The notes beneath the pieces are model-generated. The model searched no databases. It was not told the origin of the DNA and worked only from the letters and a program-made list of their open reading frames with translations. Positions 36,909-50,749 of a DNA stretch of 64,000 bases are shown piece by piece (position 1 is the first letter of the stretch; each line of letters starts with the position of its first letter). The DNA lies in the NCBI GenBank assembly GCA_003342895.1, contig PTFA01000158.1, forward strand, positions 1,382,026-1,446,025. The letters run 5' to 3'. The position numbers and the translations under genes were made by a program. This DNA is from Casuarius casuarius (lineage: Eukaryota > Chordata > Aves > Casuariiformes > Casuariidae).

Positions 36909-39257
36909 ATGCTCCTTAAACCCAAACTGACACTTTATTAACTTTGTTTCTCTCATTTTCTTTTAATGATTTTCCAGGGAAGAGGAACTATTCTAAAGTG
37001 TAAGACTGAGCCACTGGTGGCTAAATTTGTTCATAGAATAGACATCTTCCCAGCAAATGACATTCATACCTACTTTCAGGGAATTCCAGTTCTAATTTCA
37101 GATTGTTCTGGCTTTACCACACTGGACACAAGGAGCAATTATCTTCCTAGGCAGGCATGCTGGGCAGCTGTTGTAATTTATTTTGCAATCATTACCTTGC
37201 TTTACCAAATATCAATGTTTTCTTTTTCACTGGTATCTTGAATTAAAATTATCAGCAAGTTGTTGCACTAGTGGCAGAGGTCTGAGAAGGAGAATGGCTA
37301 TGTTATTGCTGCTGACAGCCTTTTGGTTTTTTCCCATTTACCATAAGTGCTTGAGCTGCTGTTTCTAGGATCTAAGGGTTTCCTGATACAATTCTGAGGA
37401 GGTTTCATAAAAGAGTTAAATGTCCCATTTGATTCTCCTGCATATACCATGGATTTGTCATAGGAGACTCAAACTGATTCAAGAGCTGTGAGGTCTGTAG
37501 TCTATGCAAGTCACATTGGTACTTTCCCTTACTGAAGGCAATAATCCACAGAAAAGAAATGTATGAAGGAAAGAAGAGACCTTCTTCTATCAGATTTTAA
37601 TCATAGATGAAGTTTAAGCTTTGAAGCAATATCAAATGTCCCAGTATTTGCTAGGACAATGATCTAAAGGAGAATGTGCGCATTACCTCCTCAGTTAAAT
37701 CAAATGTAACGTCCTTGTGATTGGATGGTAAATTGTTAATGCAGTATGACTGCCTTTTGGTTGGTTGCTCTCCATCTTCTTCCTGACTTTTCTAGGTTTT
37801 TGGCATCATATGAACATGCTGAGGTGCTGAAGTGGATGACAGGAAACACTCAACAGGTGGCTGAATTGAATTAAATCTGAATGAAATTGAATGAATTAAA
37901 AATTTGTTGCCTTTTGTATCTATCCACAAAGCAATCTTTCATATGTCAGAGGTCAACAACTTTTACTCAGAGCATGCAAATATGGAGTTATTCTTTTTCC
38001 AGCTAACTTCAGATGCAAGAGTGTTCCTGTCATGCTGGCATGGGAGTCTGAAAATCTGTTTTAGAAAATATAACTCCAAGGTCTGCAGAGAAGGTAAGCT
38101 TTTTCATGTCACTGTTTGATTTTCTGCTCGAGATTTAGTCCTGAAAGACCTGAACATCCTCAGCAATATGATTTAGAGTAGCTTCCTGAAACCTCTTTTC
38201 TATTGTACCCAGTATGAAAAAGTCTTCTTCCTAAGTATCATTTTCCTTGCTGTAAAGGAGAAAGTCAGCTGTGAAGGTAGCAGTCTAAAGAAAATACAAT
38301 GAATAGAAGGAGCTGAGCTCCTTAATTAGTACTCTTCTAAAGAAATGTAATCAGGCTGGCATGCATTTTATCCTGTTGAGCAAGACAACCAAGAGAAAGC
38401 CAACACATGCCAATTTCTAATACTGGTAGAAACAAGATCTCTTCTGAAAGCTTGGAAACAAATGTGGCTCGCTGTGTGTATTTCCCAGGCCAATTCCTTG
38501 TTCTCAGGAAAAAGAGGACGCACTAAGGAGTATGCTATTTATACTATCAGTGCAACTGTGCTTACACAGATGGGTTGGTTTTGAACATCTTTATAAACTA
38601 ATGTCCACACAGAATTTCATGGCTTTCTCCTTGTTTTCTGCCCATCTATATTTTTATATGGATGAATTAAATCTGTTAAGATGAAAGAAATCAATTGTGA
38701 CAAAATCAGTGGATTTTCGTCATCTTGGACAAGGGTGGAAGTTATACCTATGTCTTTGTGTATTCAAATCAACATTTCCAAAATGTTGCCTCAACAGGTA
38801 GTGTCCTAGTGCTAATTTACACAAACATGAAGGCATGTGTCTCCATCCTCACCTCAGAGTTTGGTGTCTTCTCTGCCGGCTATTGTCCAGTGCTCCGCTC
38901 CATTCTCTGATCCAGTGGGCTATCATTTATAAAAATTGTGCCGCCCTGGAGGATTGAGAAGTTCACACAAACAACAAATTCCTCCTTAATTTTCTAGTCC
39001 CTTTCCTGATCGCCTTCCCAGATTTTCATCTGCTGTCAAGATCATGTCATTAAGTTGCAAAGAGAAGAAGCCTACACCTGATAAATCAATGTATTTGTGT
39101 GTGACTTGAGACTCCTGGAACAGCAGGTCCCTTCCACTTTCCAGGAGATGCTATGCAACGAGCCTCAGCCTTTCCTCTCCCTCTTCCTCTAGTTTGTGTG
39201 CCCCGTTAAGGATTAAGATGAACTGCCTAATCTGCTTGGGAAAGCAGCTCCTAATCC
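36909..39257. other. Unannotated AT-rich noncoding stretch
   Basis: I see no gene, RNA or recognisable repeat. Reading frames are at most about 90 codons and show no motifs. Confidence 0.55.
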
Positions 39258-39871
39258 CCGCTGTGGGATAGCGCCTGGGTGTGTGAGGAAAGGGGCAGAG
39301 CTCCACCCCAGCACAGCTCTGCTGCAGCCGGAGCGTTGGCTCCCTCCGTTGCAGAGTGCAAGGAGGCAGGATCATCTCCCCAGGGATGAGCAACCATAAT
39401 GCAGGGCTGTGCCCGGCATGGGTGGCCCGATTCCTGAATTTCCCTGCGAAGACTTATTGCTGAGGTTTTGGCAGTTCGCTGCAAAGACTAAGGCACCCAT
39501 TCTGCAGCAGCAGAAATATTGTCACAGTGCGACAGAGGTAACAGCAGAGGGCACTCACCGATCGGGATCTTTCACCTTTCAGCATGCACCACTCGCCCAG
39601 ATGCCGCTGTGTAATTAGAGTAGAGCATCTCCTCGGGCAGAGGATTTAGAAAAGCGTAATTCCTAACTTCTTATGGCTCACATCGAGGTACAGTCTTTCA
39701 GTGCGGGGCTCAGATCCTATGAAGCAATTCCCACCGCTGGTAGTGGGGGAGGCACACGAATGAATCCCACAGCGCGTTAAAAATGCTGCCGTCTCTGCCC
39801 CTCACCACCGTTGCTCTCCTGTTTATTTCTCTTGCGTTGTGTCAAAGTTAGCTGCGATGCAAATCTGGCCG
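39258..39871. promoter_or_regulatory. CpG-enriched domain, candidate promoter or enhancer
   Basis: I count 27 CpG dinucleotides in about 615 bp, several times the density of the flanks, with G+C near 50-55 percent. The domain has sharp edges and is not a recognisable repeat. Persisting CpGs in AT-rich DNA suggest either low germline methylation, as at promoters and some enhancers, or selection on the sequence. No open frame with a domain and no convincing TATA box is visible. The unmethylated state and any activity are inference. Confidence 0.4.
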
Positions 39872-42212
39872 TTCTGTTATTTGTGTTTAGCAGCAGGATC
39901 TCCAGGTTAGTTCCCTGCTTGACACTTTACGTTAATCCATTTTGTGGCTGGAAAAGATGTGAAATTTACTCAAGAATGAAATTGTATTCCACATCGTTAC
40001 CCTGTTCTCATTAAATCTATTATTTCCACATCATCGCCCAAGAAAATACCCGATGCGAGAATCCTCCGAGAGTTTGCTTCCCTAATTCACAGGACAATTA
40101 CAAAATTGTTTTTGCCACAGTGGGAAATGTTGACTGCTGGGTCACTTAAATTCTTGCAGTGCCAGCTAATAAGAAAGAGAGAGTATTTCTTCTTGCAGAA
40201 CTAGAATACAGCAACGCAGCCAAAGGATGGGGAAGGGCTTTAATTTGACTTTTTTCTCTTGTTTTCCTCTTTAGGTTTCTTTCATTCTGGAAGAAAATAA
40301 GTTTCCTGGGATACATAAATGAGATTTATTTGCTTATTTTTTTCAAGGTTTCTGCCTTTGTGTTAAATGAAACAAATTTATTTTTAAATCAAACACCATA
40401 TTTATGTAATTAGATTGCAGTATAATATAGATATAGTGTCATCTCCAGAAACTATTTTATTTTTGCATCCTCTTGATAGAAAAGTAGATGTTCTCATATA
40501 ATCCTTTTGAAAAGTACATTGATACAAATAAAAGCTTATGCTCTTTCCGTACTCTCTTTCATTCTGTGCTAATTAAAAAAACATTCACAGCAACATTTTC
40601 CTGCCTGTCACAAGGATTTGAGTACTTTTGTTTGTACTGAAAATGGGTGAGTAGTCCCCCCACATACTGCTGAAGAAACCTTGCTCTAAATAGCAGTCTG
40701 GACTACTGCTACTTTGAGAAAGAGGTTTTGTTAATCCTATTCTTATAGTTCCAGTTGAACTAAATGTCAAAATCTAGCTCATTTCTGTGAGTGAAGAGTC
40801 AGGGCAGCTTTGAGGATTTTGGATATCCAACCTTAAATCCTTAATGTCCAAGGTTGTGCTGGAAGAGCATGATTTGCCTTTGAGAGCCAAAGTATTTTAA
40901 GTTGGACACACAGTCTCACTAAGACAGCTATGTGTTTTCTCACTAGAACTTATTTTAATGATGGCACAGTGATCTTGTCTCTACTTTCTGTAAAATAACA
41001 AATATATTATGAGATCTTCAAATATTTCTGCTACAGGAGCTGTGTAAATTCAGTGTATGGAGGGAGAACTTAGTGTACCAGGTAATGGGTTTTCCACATT
41101 CAGATTTCTTTTAAAGGCTGACTTTTCTTCTAGAGAAAGCCTTCAGAATGGCTGATCCTAAACTGGAAGGAGACAAATACGAACGTCTACAGCCTTTGGA
41201 GTAGATATACACATGAAAGCTAGTTGTCTAAATGTCCCTTGTAGTCTATAGAGACACATGTAGTATTAAGTTGAGTTTCATCTTGGCTTAAAATAGACAT
41301 CCCTGCTGAACCCTGTTCCTGTGAATACAAAAGGAGCCTTCAGTAACTGTTCAGATAGAGCCTCTGTACTGTAGGTGTCTGACTTTAGGGAAGATCCTCG
41401 TCTGATAATTAACAGGAGATGTACCTTTAGGTGATTTGCTGCTTTAGAATTTCCTCTCAAAAGTATGACTCGTTAAAGCACATTCAAGTCTAAGAGAAAA
41501 AAATATTACATTGTATAAGCTACAGAAAAAGCTGTTCTCTAAAAAGCAAAAAACCCTACTACAAACAAAGAATCAGTACTTTCATCTTCAATTATTATTC
41601 TTGATAATAAGGAGGAAAATAAAACAAATTTGATGTCTTGTATATGTATATTTTCATATCTATTTATATATATATATGTATGTGTCTGTCTATAGTGTCT
41701 TCCATTTCTTTATGGCATATATCCTATTGAATTTGCCTCTAAATATGATACAGATTTTTCATATGCAAACAGAAATGCACCCTGCCTGCATACCTGATTT
41801 TCATGCACATTTGACAGTCCTCACAGATATTCATGCAAGGTAGAAATTGCACACCTGTTTGTACAGTCAGATGTCTTCCTACCTAATGGATCTGCATAAT
41901 TAATCTTTGTGGGTATAAAGTCTGTGCTTTGTAGGCATGCTTAAATGACCATACTGTTCATGCATGTTCACAGCTGAAAATGCAGTGACTAAGCTTGGAT
42001 GTTTGTAAGAATTAATGTTAACAAAGACTAAAATAACTGAAAAGAAGTTGATGAAAAATTATAAATTGTAAGACTGTCCAGCATTTCTTTAGCAGGGGTT
42101 ATACACAAAGCAAGAGACAAGATGCATACATCTCATTTCTTTTTGAGTTAAATTAAAAGCAGTGATATTTCTGAAACATTGTTATTAGCATCAAAGATAT
42201 GCCCTACCCTTG

Positions 42213-42242
42213 CTTTATATATACGTACATATGTATATATAT
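42213..42242. repeat. (TA)n-rich microsatellite
   Basis: TATA-type repeats interrupted by CG and CAT steps. A similar shorter tract lies at 41665-41682. Confidence 0.75.
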
Positions 42243-44910
42243 ACCCATTTTCAGTAGAACCAGATGGCAATTTTTGTTTTGTTTCCAATTAAATAGACTT
42301 ATAATTATATGGTAGTCAAAGTTGAATAAACAGACTTTAAGCATTTATAATCACTGCACTGCTGAGGAGCTAATAAAGGAAAAATAATATTTAAAATTAT
42401 GCAGACATCAATTTTAAATGTTAATATCGTTATGGCAGACATCAACTTTGGGATGATTTTTAACAGGTTTGAGACAGAAGACATATATAATACGTACTGC
42501 CCAGTTCCTTAAAGTGATTTATTCCTTGTATGTTCAGATTTAATGTTAAATATGCTCCCAACAGAGTCAAGCACTTTTATGTACAGAAAACAGCAGGAAA
42601 ACCACTACCAACACCTTCTTGTGAAAGAGAACTGCTGCAAATTTTTCCTTATCTGCCGTGAAATTATCTGCCCTATTATTCATAGATATCACATTTCTTT
42701 TGATGCTGCTACTGGTACCATAGTCAGTGTTTGTACTTAACATTAGGGAAGCTGTCTGTAGAAATCCTGCAATCCTGATTTTTGCAAGAGTTTCTTTTTG
42801 CACTGCTATAAAAAATTGCTATCTCAGTCCTCACCTACTTCCTCTCTGTTTCTGAAAGAGAACTTTTCAGTTAAAAAAGAAATCCAGGTTCTTTGACTCA
42901 GTGATGCTGTAGGGTCACCAAGTTGGAAAAAGGGAATATTTTGTATTTCTACAGAAAAGCAAGAAACACCTTAAGATGTTTAAAAATATTTTACGACTTC
43001 TAAGATTTGAGAATTGATAACTAGGAAATGTGGGACTTCTGAGAGTACATACGAAAATACACAGGATATACATAGTAGATTATACATTTCAGTATGCATT
43101 TTTTTATAAGAAGCAGTTGCTTGTCTTATGAGGGTGGTCAGTTAGTCCGAAGCCCATGAAAATATGCCTGTATGAGGTACAATCAGAAGGGTGCAAAAAG
43201 TAACCTCAAGTCAGGCAGCATCCCACTTCAGAGGACACTTGTCAAAGGCTCAGAGAGGGCGGTCAACCAATGGTCTTCTCTAAAAGAAACTAATTGTGTT
43301 TTTTGGCCAGTCAGCCAGATTTTAATGATGCTCACAGAAATTATTGAGAAAAAAACTGTAATGGTAGCCAGTTCATATTGGACTCTAGAGATTATCCAGA
43401 ATTGTTCTTCTCTTATTAGGTCAGACTTGGATTTTTTAGTCAGTACTAGATGTCTTTTCACAAAGCTTGTATCTCCTTCCACCATTCCTGGTAGAGCATG
43501 GGCACAGAGATTGCACACTCTGCAGATCGTGCTTGCTATGCGGTATTAATCGACATAGCTATTGAAGAGCAGAGAAATGACTGAGCTTTTCAGAACCGCG
43601 CTGAAGGTGGAAGCTTCTGAAAGTTTCTTATCCTATCTCAATTCTTCCCTTCCCAGATTTTTACAGCCAAAGGAGAGGCTGACTACTTTTCCCTTCTTTA
43701 GGAAAACAAACCAAGAAAAGGTGATCAGGTCAAAACCTCATTTTTTTTATTCCATTTTTCTTAAATTCCTTGTTTGAGGCAAAACTCTGCTACCTTCAGG
43801 CTGATCAAAACCTGATCTCTGGACTTTATTAATAAAGTCCTGGCTGAAGAAAGGCTGTGTAGTAAAGACACACCGCTTGACGAGAAACTTTTATATTGTT
43901 CAGAGAGTTGTATATGAAAAAACCAATATACTTCACTTTGCTGAAAGAGTGAATGTTTTTAGTCTTTCTGTGCCACATATAACAAACTAATCCTTAGGTG
44001 GTTCTGCAGAGACACTCACTAGTTTCTGATAGCTTTGTGGGGTTGAACAAATTGTTCTTTCTTGCACCAAAATCCTTTTGTTTTTCCTCATTAATACCTA
44101 AATCAGACACCAAGGGAAGAGTGTTGCTGATATGCAGGTAACTCACTCATCTTCCTTAGAAAAGCAGTTTACCCCCTGGAATAAACTCTGTAGGAGTTTT
44201 CACATCTCTAGCTACCTTCTTAAAAGGTAACCTATTCAAGGCTTTTTATACACTCTGCACAATGAACAGTAACTTATTATTCACCTTAATTTTGTATTTT
44301 AATATCTTTTTTTTCCGAGCTTCATTAGCATGTTATGTGCTGCAGAGTATTAAGGAAGCTGCTTTGAAATGTTTTTCATATTCTAAATGAGGGAAGCCCA
44401 TAAATATTTTAGTACTGGAGGTTTTTGCAAATGCTGTTTTTTTACGCTCTTAGTAAATTACAGCTCCTACATATTGCAGTCTCTAGGGTGACATGCAATA
44501 TGTCAAAGGTATTTCTGCCAGATTTTGCAGGTCTTAAAATATATAAGATTCAAAATTGTTGATAGACAATAGATAGGGCATTTTCATCTTCACAGTTGCT
44601 TTTTACGTAACATTTAATAATCACCAATGAAGGTCTGTTCAGTTGAGGAAATTAAGAAAGTCTAAGAATTCAGTGAAGGTTAAACAGATTCAAAATTATC
44701 TTAATAACTTAAGTCCATTGAAAAAAGTGCACTGTTGAGGGTGTTAGGAAACTGACCCATTTTATAAGGTAAAGCTGTCTGATTATTTATTAAAATCATA
44801 TGAAGCAATAAAAGCCATCTTGAAGTGGGTCTTGAGTAACTGTATATTGACAGCTCCACATGGTCCAACTGCTGTCTGTACTGTAATACCAAAGACACCT
44901 TAATCAGGAT

Positions 44911-44938
44911 ATATATATATGGGATTATTATATATATA
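44911..44938. repeat. TA-rich inverted repeat
   Basis: A 10-base ATATATATAT arm and a TATATATA arm are separated by about ten bases, so the tract can form a small cruciform or hairpin. It probably arose as a microsatellite. Confidence 0.6.
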
Positions 44939-46210
44939 AGTTCAGGAGATTCATAAAGTGATGGTCTCTGATTAGGAATATACAGTAGCATCTGATGTAC
45001 TCAGCTGCGTTCTCCTTGTAAATGAAGCAATTATGAAGTATGTTACTAGAAAGGCAAGAGCTGCAGGAGATGTAGTATTTTTTATGAAGCCAGATAATGC
45101 ATTTTTTGGGGGAAAAAAAAAGAAGCCAATCAAGCTTCTGAGCTCTCAAATTCAGTGATTTGAAGAAAAGCTGGTGTGTTTGAACATTTGTGTGTTGTTT
45201 TTTTTCCCAGCTGAAGAGGTCTCATAAAAGTTATTACATCTCCTTACAAACCTTGCCTTCTTGGTACCCTTAGGCCACTGTGCCATAACACCTCTCTTAC
45301 TATGATTTCCAGAGGTAGTTTAATTTAAGGTAGTGAGAGACTTTTCAGCTTATATCAAGAAAATTTGTAAATCCACCTTAACTTTCTTTTGAATTCAGGG
45401 GAAAGTAAACTGGTCAGGGAGCTGAGGAAATGTGTCCTACATAGCTTTTTGCCCTTGCTGTACCTGGCTGTTTTCTGAATTTTAAGTATGCAGAAATCTC
45501 TTTTGTTCTTGATACCAATGTATATTAATCTAGAAGAGATCCCTTCACTGTCTTTCATTTATAAAACTAACTGGTTTGGTCAATGTATACCATGTCCAGG
45601 ACAGTGTACTAGCACCTCTGAAATGTCAGCAAAACATTTTTCCCTCTAAAGTAGTGATTTATAATTATTCTATATTGCCTTAAAGATTCTTTGCAACTAT
45701 ACCAGAAGAAAACAGACCTTATTTTTAAGAACACTGTATTTTTCTTCTGAAATCCGCTCCCATCCAAGAAATGACTTTCAAGAATCTAATAAAATCATCT
45801 TATTAAGGGGCACTAATAGGCTAAGTTCTTTCTTAGGAGATACAGAAAAAAATATTTATCTTTTTGTCTTTTTTAAGTGGTCTTGATATGTATTTGAAAT
45901 TCAGCAATGGTTTTGGTAGAAAGAAGTGAGGGATTTATCAAACATGTTTGCTAAATATTTGAAATATGGGTTTACAGTTTATCACTTAGATATTCACAGT
46001 TAGGGAATGCACACTATAATTACTAAAACACACTTTCTTTTTATACCTTCATTTATACTGTCTGCAGTATCCAATGTACATAAGCGCCTTCCTTGAAGTT
46101 GTATGTTTATAATTCTCGAGGAAAACAAAATCCACAGTTAATCAGTATTATTTTGGCTCCTTCTGTTGATGTCCCTTAGGTTTCCTACTCCTGTCCCTCG
46201 AGTAAGTACA

Positions 46211-46265
46211 GGTGGCGAAGCACAAAGACCAGCTTAACAATACACATTTAGAGTTCCCCCGTCCT
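46211..46265 (+). repeat. First copy of a 55-bp direct duplication
   Basis: This aligns without gaps to 47768-47822 with about 8 differences in 55 positions. The shared central block is GACCAGCTTAACAAT. The flanks do not align obviously. It may be a fragment of an unnamed interspersed repeat or a local duplication. Confidence 0.7.
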
Positions 46266-47767
46266 ACTAGCATCAGTAGTAACATGATTCATGTGTAGGT
46301 AATGCCATTTTCACTCTGATCAACAGCAGTACTTCTGCAATAGCTTGGGGCAGTTTTCAGGTATATGTCTTTAAAGTACAACCTTTTGATATGCAGCGTG
46401 GAAAATAAATAGAAGTCCACAAAAATATCCTTCAAATAATATCTTAATATTATCACATCCAGTTAAGACTATATCATTACATGCCAGGGAGGTATCACCT
46501 TCTCTAGTACATCCCTGTCACAGGCCTGATGTGGGCTCTTCTTATCTCTCTCATCTCTTTCCCTTCTTGATTCTTTCATCTGAATTGGTTCAGCAGCCCA
46601 TTTCACATCACTGTGATTCTCTCGGGTCCTGGACTCCCTCAGGACTGGTTATGCTGTACTCTGAAGCCCTATTTCATGTAAAAGTTGAATAGACCCTATA
46701 ATTTAAGTTACCCATAGCTCATACGCAGCAGGCACATGTGATCAGAGACTTACGGAACCTGTATCATGCAAGTTAGTTTTCAGATACTGAGCATGGGTGT
46801 GTTCATTTTAGTCATAGTAGTTTTGATTTTAACTTGGTTTCTTTTTTTGAAAGAAGCAGTCTTCTGTTCCACTTTTAATGCTGGTTAATAGAATAGAAAA
46901 TATTTAAAAAGACTGAGAGAAACATTTTTTTGTAGGGAAATTCAGTACCATCAAAATATATGGTGAGAATGTGATAATTTGGACAACAGTTTTCATGGGG
47001 GAGATTTTTTAATACGTATTTTTTTCCTTTCCTTTAAATATTCAAATATTCTCTTTACTAATATTTAATGCTATTAATCACAAATCCAATAAATTAAGAT
47101 AATAAATTAGAAATAACTTACTTTATCTTACTAAAAAACCCCACTATAATGGTCTCAAATTCTTTGGGGGGGGGGGGTCAGTTTGAGAGAAAGCTTCCAA
47201 AATTTTTCACTCTACAGGAACTTTCGTTTCAGTTCCAACATCTACATTCAGAAGGGGAACAGCGACAGTGGAGAACATTTCCCAACTACTTGAATCCAAA
47301 GCCACAATCCAGCAGTTCCTCATCCCTTATGCTCTGGGCTGAAAAGTTGCTGATGCACCTAAGCGTAGGTGAACATTGAACGCAGGAGCCCTGGCAGTGG
47401 GGGCTCACCTAATCCCAGCTGCTCCCTGGCCCCCATTTCTGCCAGAAGGATGACGAGTCCCCAGGTCCCACCAAGGGACATCTGGCAGAAGAAGAGGGTT
47501 TGAATCCCACCTGATTCCCACTTTCTAGGTAAATGTGTCTAAATGTTCTAATTTTCACTCGTAACTGAAGCTGGACATGCTTGAAAGAGACTCGTTGGAT
47601 CTTGGCTCCAGTGTGATTTTGGACTGTCAGAACTCCTAGCTCTTGCAGTCAAGGTGCTACAAGGTAACTAAATGCCCAAAAAGCTGAGCCTAAGCAGCTC
47701 TGGTTTGAATGCAAGTGGTTTGGGACGTCATTTGATGCATTGTGCAGTTGTTTCTGCTCATCACCTC
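46266..47767. other. Unannotated stretch between the paired 55-bp copies
   Basis: AT-rich to about 47160, then a poly(G) run at 47166-47177 and a GC-richer segment at about 47370-47520. No gene is supported. Confidence 0.5.
47166..47177. repeat. Poly(G) run, 12 bases
   Basis: A homopolymer G tract in AT-rich DNA. It may be length-polymorphic and error-prone in assembly. Confidence 0.85.
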
Positions 47768-47822
47768 AGTGGTGAAGCACACAGACCAGCTTAACAATAT
47801 ACATTTGGCGTTCCCTCATCCT
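47768..47822 (+). repeat. Second copy of the 55-bp direct duplication
   Basis: About 85 percent identical to 46211-46265, in the same orientation and 1.56 kb downstream. Confidence 0.7.
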
Positions 47823-50749
47823 TTTGAAACCATCCAGTACTTTCTAAAGCAGCAAGGAGCAGAGAGCTTGGTAATTTAAATCTGTGTTTCAGCCAAAGGA
47901 GGTTCAATTGTTTAATTTTTTTTTCCTGGACAAAACCAGGTGCTTTCTATCTGCAAAAAGTGTCTGGGATGAAAGCAATAAAGGTTGGGCCAGACTCTTA
48001 GAAAGGTCTTTTGTAAAAAAATAAATTCAAGCTTCTGCTCTTGAGACCTCAATAAAGCTATCACATGAGGAAAGACTGTTTGCATGCCTACATTGCTGCA
48101 GACTAGCGGGAGTTCATTGCAAGGTGCCTCCTTGAACAGACAGCAATGTAATCCATGAGCCAAAGCTCCGTTGCTTTGGGATTTCTTTACACAACACTGC
48201 CTTTCTGCCAATTTGTAGGTGTTTTAAAAAGCTTTTCCCCAGCTGCTAAAGTTTCAAGGGGCATCAGATACTGTTTGCAATATTTGACGACCTGGGTTAG
48301 CACTAAGTGAATTTTCAGAACATTTCTAGACCAAAGAATGTCATTTTTGTGGATGGAATCTCGGTCCATAAGTCAGTTCATTTCCCACAGGCCAGAGAGC
48401 AGCTGTGAGACAGTAATAACTCTCAGTTGCTGTTGAATGGGCCAGAATTTGACCCAGATGTGAAAAGATTTTTATCTTATCTTCCATTTGAAAACTTCCA
48501 AGTATATTTTTTAACTGTCTCTTAGCACGTATTTTCAATACTAGTTGCTTAATTCCTTCTTGTTTATGTCAGTTGAAATCTCTCACAATTGGACTGTAAA
48601 TGTCAGTGTTAACAAGAATCCTGGCAAGGCAACTGCAAAAAAATCCCCACAAAAGTAGGAAATATTGGGGCAAGAAAATCAAACTTTTCTTTTGTATCCA
48701 CTTCCACTGAAAAGGCCCAGTTATATAAATCAGAAAATTTTGGTGGTATATCTTATTTCTGTTCTGACAGTACACGTTAATTTGAATAGATTCTATAAAA
48801 AATGGTTAAACAGAAAAAAAGAAAACTATTGAGTGGTTATAATTGTTTGGTATGAAGCAAAACTAGCAAATATAATGTCTAATCCTATGCAACTGTAATG
48901 ACTCCCATCTTTTTCCTTGCAGGGAAATTGAACCCATGACCAATAGGATTAGAACATGCGTGGTCAAGACTTTTTAGGGTTTTTTTATGAATAGATGCTC
49001 ATAGTCATAATATTTTCTTTAAAATCTTGTATAATGGAGGGTTTTCAGGTTTGTCTTAACAAAAGGAAGCAATTAAGTAAAAAAATAAAGTAGATTTTAG
49101 AATGGAAATAGTCAAGAAAGAATTGCTGTTGCCAGGTTCTTTTCTCAACCACTGTATTTTAAAGGGAGCAGCAGTCTGGTTCAGGAATTTTTATATTATC
49201 TGGGGAATAAAGAGAGAAATAGTTCCAAATATCTCAGTTTCCATCTCTTATATACGGCTTGGAGCTAAAAATCCCTTTCATGATACACAAAGTTTCAGAC
49301 TGACAAGTGAAAACTCCAGTCTGTGCAGTCAAAACAGTGTGCATTGAACACTGAACCTTTTCAAACCTGTTGCTTGGAGCTTCAGTAATTTTTTTCCTTT
49401 ATGAGGTGATGCTATACTTGATCCTTTATTGATATATTTCTGCACCTTTCTGTTTGAAAGGCTGCTTAAAGGAAACTGGTTTTGAAACTGTAAGTCAGTC
49501 ATCTTCCCTCTTAAGAATTCTGCTAGAGAAATTCTGTGCACACGAGGGAAAAAGTCAGATGATATGCGAATAAATGTGTGCGGGTGCCTTTGGCATTTTT
49601 CAGAAGTGCTTTAAAAACTCTCATTGCTCTTTGCACTTCATGTGCTCGGAGGAAAGATGATCATATGTTTTAGATCAAAGCTTTAAAAAAGGTTGCAAAA
49701 GTCTCCGTAGATACCTGACCTCTGATCAGCTTAACCAAAGAGTGAATTATACAGCAAGTCATTTTCATTCCTCCAGCCATTTCGAAGTATGCAGATCAGT
49801 ACTTTGTTACAGTGACTATTTTACAATGATATGTCAACACTTTGTACAATACAGGCTTGGTATACTGTATATGAGACCATTTCCATTACTATGATCATAT
49901 TTGTAGGCTTATGCTGATCTATCAGGTGGGGCTAAAGGGCTGCCTTGTTGATAAACTTCCTAAATTTTCAGCATTGCTTCTGCCCTGCAGGTGATTGTTC
50001 TGGTAATAGTTTTATTTTGGAGTATTTTGTGAAATGCAGCCATTGTGCACAAAAGCATTTTCATTCAATCATTTTTTGCTGGACAAAGGCTGTAGAGATA
50101 AAGGACTAGTACTGGATGGAGTTAGTACCAGCTTTTTTCTGGGTGTATATGCTATTAAAGTGTTGTTTTTTATGATTAACTCTTTCCACTCTGGGGAGGA
50201 AGTTCAAGGAAGAATGATTTTCATTTAAAAAGGTAAAAAAAGGTTTTGTTCTCTGTTCCAGAACTTTGTAGGTATCCAGTAAGGCCAAAAGCGAAGACAG
50301 GCGATGTGCACTTCCTCCCCTGTTGTATCTATCTTCATCTTCTATTTCTGCAAATACTCAGATGATGAAGACTGGCTTCTATGTACCTTTAGATGATGAA
50401 CTTTGCATGACTAAGTTCTGCACCTGGGTCTCCTCTCATGATAGAAGAGATGGAAATACTAATTCAATGGTTTTATACTGTAGGAAGAGAAGAAATTAAT
50501 TTTCTCACACTTGTCATTGTTACTTAAAGCCTTCAAGTGTCTTTTATTACCAAAATGTCTGACTATATATTTTTCTCTGTTCAGCTTCCAGTAAAGGAAA
50601 TGATTTTACAGATCTGTTTTCCATTTTAGGATGTTTTTACCCTCCACAGCTGACACACAGTTTTTATAACAAGTGTCTTCATACAGTGAAATATTTCTCC
50701 AATTTTCAGCTGCAATTTTATTTTGTTGACTTTGTAACATACACATTTT
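47823..50749. other. Unannotated AT-rich noncoding stretch
   Basis: No gene, RNA or named repeat is recognised. I looked here for further units of the array that starts near 50.75 kb and found no convincing copy. Confidence 0.5.

Larger units (their letters stand above)
39872..46210. other. Unannotated AT-rich noncoding stretch with TA-rich tracts
   Basis: No supported gene. Alternating TA tracts occur at about 41665-41682 and 42213-42242. A TA-rich inverted repeat lies at 44911-44938. A 125-codon frame at 43172-43549 overlaps a 96-codon frame on the other strand. Neither has a recognised domain. Confidence 0.5.

Noticed and set aside
43172..43549. A 125-codon plus-strand frame with a 96-codon frame on the opposite strand.
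   Set aside because: Neither product shows a motif or a splice context, and the lengths are within chance for this much sequence in six frames.
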